7,701 nt of DNA from an uncultured Oscillospiraceae bacterium. GTDB taxonomy: Bacteria > Bacillota_A > Clostridia > Oscillospirales > Oscillospiraceae. Below are positions 6,024 to 7,701 of this stretch, piece after piece. Location: positions 1 through 7,701 of the forward strand of contig CAKUMR010000048.1 in the NCBI GenBank assembly GCA_934667865.1, read 5' to 3'. The translations under genes and the position numbers were made by a program. A model generated the notes under the pieces. It saw nothing but the letters and a program-made list of their open reading frames with translations. It was not told the origin of the DNA and made no database searches. Every line of letters begins with the position of its first letter. The stretch's first letter is position 1.

Positions 6024-6569
6024 ATGAATCTTCTGCTGCATATCTGCTGCGCGCCCTGCGCCAACCAGTGCATCGACGTGCTGCGCACCGACGGCCACGC
6101 CCTGACGGGCTTCTGGTACAATCCGAACATCCATCCCTTCACGGAATACCGCAGCCGCCGCAACTGCCTGCGCGAGTATGCCAAAACCGTGGAGCTGCCG
6201 CTTCTTGAGCGGGACGAGTACGCCCTGCGGCCGTTCGTCCGCGCGGTGGCGGAGGACATTTCCGGCCGCTGCGTCAAGTGCTACGAGATGCGCCTGTCCG
6301 CCGCGGCGCAGACGGCGGCCGAAAACGGCTTCGACGGCTTTACCTCCTCCCTCTTTATCAGCCCCTATCAGAACCATGAGCTGCTGCGCGAGGTTGCCGA
6401 GCGCGCTGCCGCAGAGCACGGCGTGACATTTTACTACCGGGATTTCCGACCGTATTTCCGTGCGGGACAGGAGCGCGCACGCGAGCTGGGAATGTACATC
6501 CAGAAATACTGCGGCTGCGTCTTTTCCGAGGAGGAGCGCTACCGCAAGCCGAACCAGATCATCCGGTAA
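6024..6569 (+). CDS. queH: Epoxyqueuosine reductase QueH
   Basis: This 181-residue protein matches the QueH family (formerly DUF208), a metalloenzyme that catalyses the last step of queuosine synthesis, reduction of epoxyqueuosine in tRNA, and replaces the unrelated QueG. The hallmark N-terminus LLLHICCAPC has C8, C9 and C12. Further paired Cys are C83 and C86 (SGRCVKCYEMRL) and C163 and C165 (YCGCVFSEEERY). The family motifs FWYNPNIHP, TSSLFISPYQN and FYYRDFRP are present, and the length is typical. AGGGGAGGT (6011-6019) precedes the ATG at 6024. The gene is transcribed alone from its own promoter, divergent from ade and convergent with acsB. No other queuosine gene is in the window, so precursor synthesis or salvage must be encoded elsewhere. 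Confidence 0.94.
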   Translation: MNLLLHICCAPCANQCIDVLRTDGHALTGFWYNPNIHPFTEYRSRRNCLREYAKTVELPLLERDEYALRPFVRAVAEDISGRCVKCYEMRLSAAAQTAAENGFDGFTSSLFISPYQNHELLREVAERAAAEHGVTFYYRDFRPYFRAGQERARELGMYIQKYCGCVFSEEERYRKPNQIIR

Positions 6570-6660
6570 CGGCTGCCTGTCCGCCGCAGCGGCACCCGTA
6601 GAGAATACCCCTGCGCGTTCCGCGTGCAGGAACCGGCACCGCCGCTCATGCTATCCGCAT
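6570..6660 (+). other. Structured spacer downstream of queH
   Basis: This GC-rich spacer has no credible reading frame. It holds a small GCTGC/GCAGC inverted repeat (6572-6590) and an 8-bp hairpin (CCTGCGCG 6610-6617 with CGTGCAGG 6623-6630, including one G-U pair, loop TTCCG). Neither is followed by a T-run. They would form part of the 3' untranslated region of queH before the terminator. A small RNA is conceivable but not supported. Confidence 0.3.
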
Positions 6661-6699
6661 AAAAACCCCGCTCCGGCTTGCCGGAGCGGGGAAATTTTT
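6661..6699. terminator. Strong hairpin terminator between queH and acsB
   Basis: A perfect 11-bp stem, CCCCGCTCCGG (6666-6676) with CCGGAGCGGGG (6681-6691), closes a CTTG loop. On the minus strand it is followed at once by five Ts (complement of 6661-6665), making a good terminator for acsB, whose stop codon at 6700-6698 abuts it. On the plus strand three As intervene before the T-run (6695-6699), so termination of queH there is probable but weaker. Confidence 0.85.
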
Positions 6700-7701
6700 A
6701 CATATCGAAGGGTTCCATGGACAGGACGGGGTGGCCGACCTCGGTGAGGTAGTTCAGCAGCTCTTCCGGGTCCTCGGTGCAGATGGTTTCGTCCGCGATC
6801 ATATCCGTAAAGCCGTCGACGTCGTACAGCTCCTTGGCAGCAGCGTCGAGCTTCTCGCGCATCTGCTCCTTGAGCTCCTTCGGCAGCCAGACGATACGGC
6901 CGAGGCCGCCTTCGGCAGCGATGAACTTCTTGGAAGCGATGAAGTGCTTGCCGTGACCCATGAAGCCCGGCGTCTGCACGCCGCCGCCGGTCATGGAGGC
7001 CATCTCGGAGAAGGTCATGCCCAGAGGTGTCATACCCGCGTGCTCACGGGAGGTGATGACAACGCCCATCGTGACGGGCTCCACGCCGCAGATACATTCG
7101 AAGCAGCCGCAGGAGGTCATCGGATCCTGGAACAGGGAGTACAGCGTGACGTGCTCCAGCGCGCCGTGGGAATACTTCGCAACGGCCTCATCGACGTCCT
7201 CGTAGGAGCCGAGGCGCTCGTCGATGCACTTTTCCTTGGTGACGACCTGGCAGGGACCCTGCGGGTCGAGCTCGTTGGTCGCCTTGGCATCCAGCCAGGA
7301 AACGGCGCCGCACAGGCCCAGACGCTCCGGGGTGACGATGCACACGTGGCTCGGAGAGAAGGCCTGGCACATGATGCAGGAGTAGAACACGGGGACGGAT
7401 TCGTCGGTCATGGAGGCAAGACGCTCGTCACGTTTGTCGAAAATGACGTTCGCAGCGGCGCGCAGAGCCTTGTTCGGCTCGTCGCCGACGACGATCTTGA
7501 CCTGACACTTGTCCACGACGGTGTCAAATTCACTCTTGATCTTGGCGTAGAGGACTTCGCCGATGTGCTTGAAGCGGAAGCCCGCCTCAAAGTCCGCCTT
7601 GGAAACACGAACGCGGATCATGTCGCGCTGACCGGTGTGCATCAGGCCCTCGACGCAGTTGAGGAACTGGTGGATCTTACGCTCGAAGACCGGCTCAAAG
7701 T
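6698..7701 (-). CDS. acsB: Acetyl-CoA synthase (CODH/ACS alpha subunit), C-terminal part (5' end outside window)
   Basis: These are the last 333 residues of acetyl-CoA synthase, which joins CO, a methyl group from the corrinoid protein and CoA into acetyl-CoA in the Wood-Ljungdahl pathway. The first full codon is at 7699 and the gene continues past the right edge. All A-cluster ligands are visible: four Cys for the [4Fe-4S] cluster in CIMCQAFSPSHVC and GLCGAVSW (fragment residues 108, 111, 120, 130), and the CGC motif (197-199, codons 7111-7103) for the distal nickel. The spacings 3, 9, 10 and 67 agree with my recollection of the Moorella thermoacetica enzyme (Cys506, 509, 518, 528, 595), and the C-terminal tail length is also close. 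The ATG at 7642 is internal, because the frame continues upstream with AcsB-like sequence (FEPVFERKIHQFLN). It is the last gene of its transcript, ending at the hairpin terminator. Confidence 0.96.
   Translation of the reverse strand, partial: FEPVFERKIHQFLNCVEGLMHTGQRDMIRVRVSKADFEAGFRFKHIGEVLYAKIKSEFDTVVDKCQVKIVVGDEPNKALRAAANVIFDKRDERLASMTDESVPVFYSCIMCQAFSPSHVCIVTPERLGLCGAVSWLDAKATNELDPQGPCQVVTKEKCIDERLGSYEDVDEAVAKYSHGALEHVTLYSLFQDPMTSCGCFECICGVEPVTMGVVITSREHAGMTPLGMTFSEMASMTGGGVQTPGFMGHGKHFIASKKFIAAEGGLGRIVWLPKELKEQMREKLDAAAKELYDVDGFTDMIADETICTEDPEELLNYLTEVGHPVLSMEPFDM

Overview
The window looks like a GC-rich Firmicute chromosome, most likely a gut Clostridium-class anaerobe of the Oscillospiraceae kind. 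This is an inference from several things: strong AGGAGG-type ribosome binding sites, sigma-A promoters, a PhoB/WalR-style two-component pair, an AdeC-type adenine deaminase, QueH in place of QueG, and an acetyl-CoA synthase (AcsB) of the anaerobic Wood-Ljungdahl pathway. No mobile element, CRISPR array, tRNA, rRNA or riboswitch is visible. Coding density is high and there is no gene-free stretch over 300 bases.

Layout. (1) 1-429, minus: the first quarter of the translational GTPase TypA/BipA, running off the left edge. (2) 430-673: a divergent intergenic region with a promoter on each strand, an imperfect inverted repeat between them and a GC-rich leader hairpin on the plus side. (3) 674-4054, plus: a three-gene operon of an OmpR-family response regulator, a membrane sensor histidine kinase (ATGA overlap) and an HtrA-like membrane protein with a PDZ domain (31-base gap). 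(4) 4054-4086: a bidirectional terminator. (5) 4097-5830, minus: adenine deaminase. (6) 5831-6023: a second divergent promoter region. (7) 6024-6569, plus: epoxyqueuosine reductase QueH. (8) 6570-6697: a convergent spacer ending in a strong hairpin terminator. (9) 6698-7701, minus: the C-terminal part of AcsB with the complete A-cluster ligand set, running off the right edge.

The most striking observation is the HtrA-like protein. The HtrA fold signatures and the PDZ domain are intact, but the catalytic His is Arg and the catalytic Ser is Ala, and only the Asp remains. It therefore reads as a pseudoprotease. Its co-transcription with a two-component system suggests an envelope-stress sensing or signalling module in which a non-proteolytic HtrA fold binds polypeptides or modulates the kinase. 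That function is inference. The other genes are recognisable housekeeping or central-metabolism genes: translation, purine salvage, tRNA queuosine modification and acetyl-CoA synthesis. They are arranged as independent transcription units rather than one pathway.
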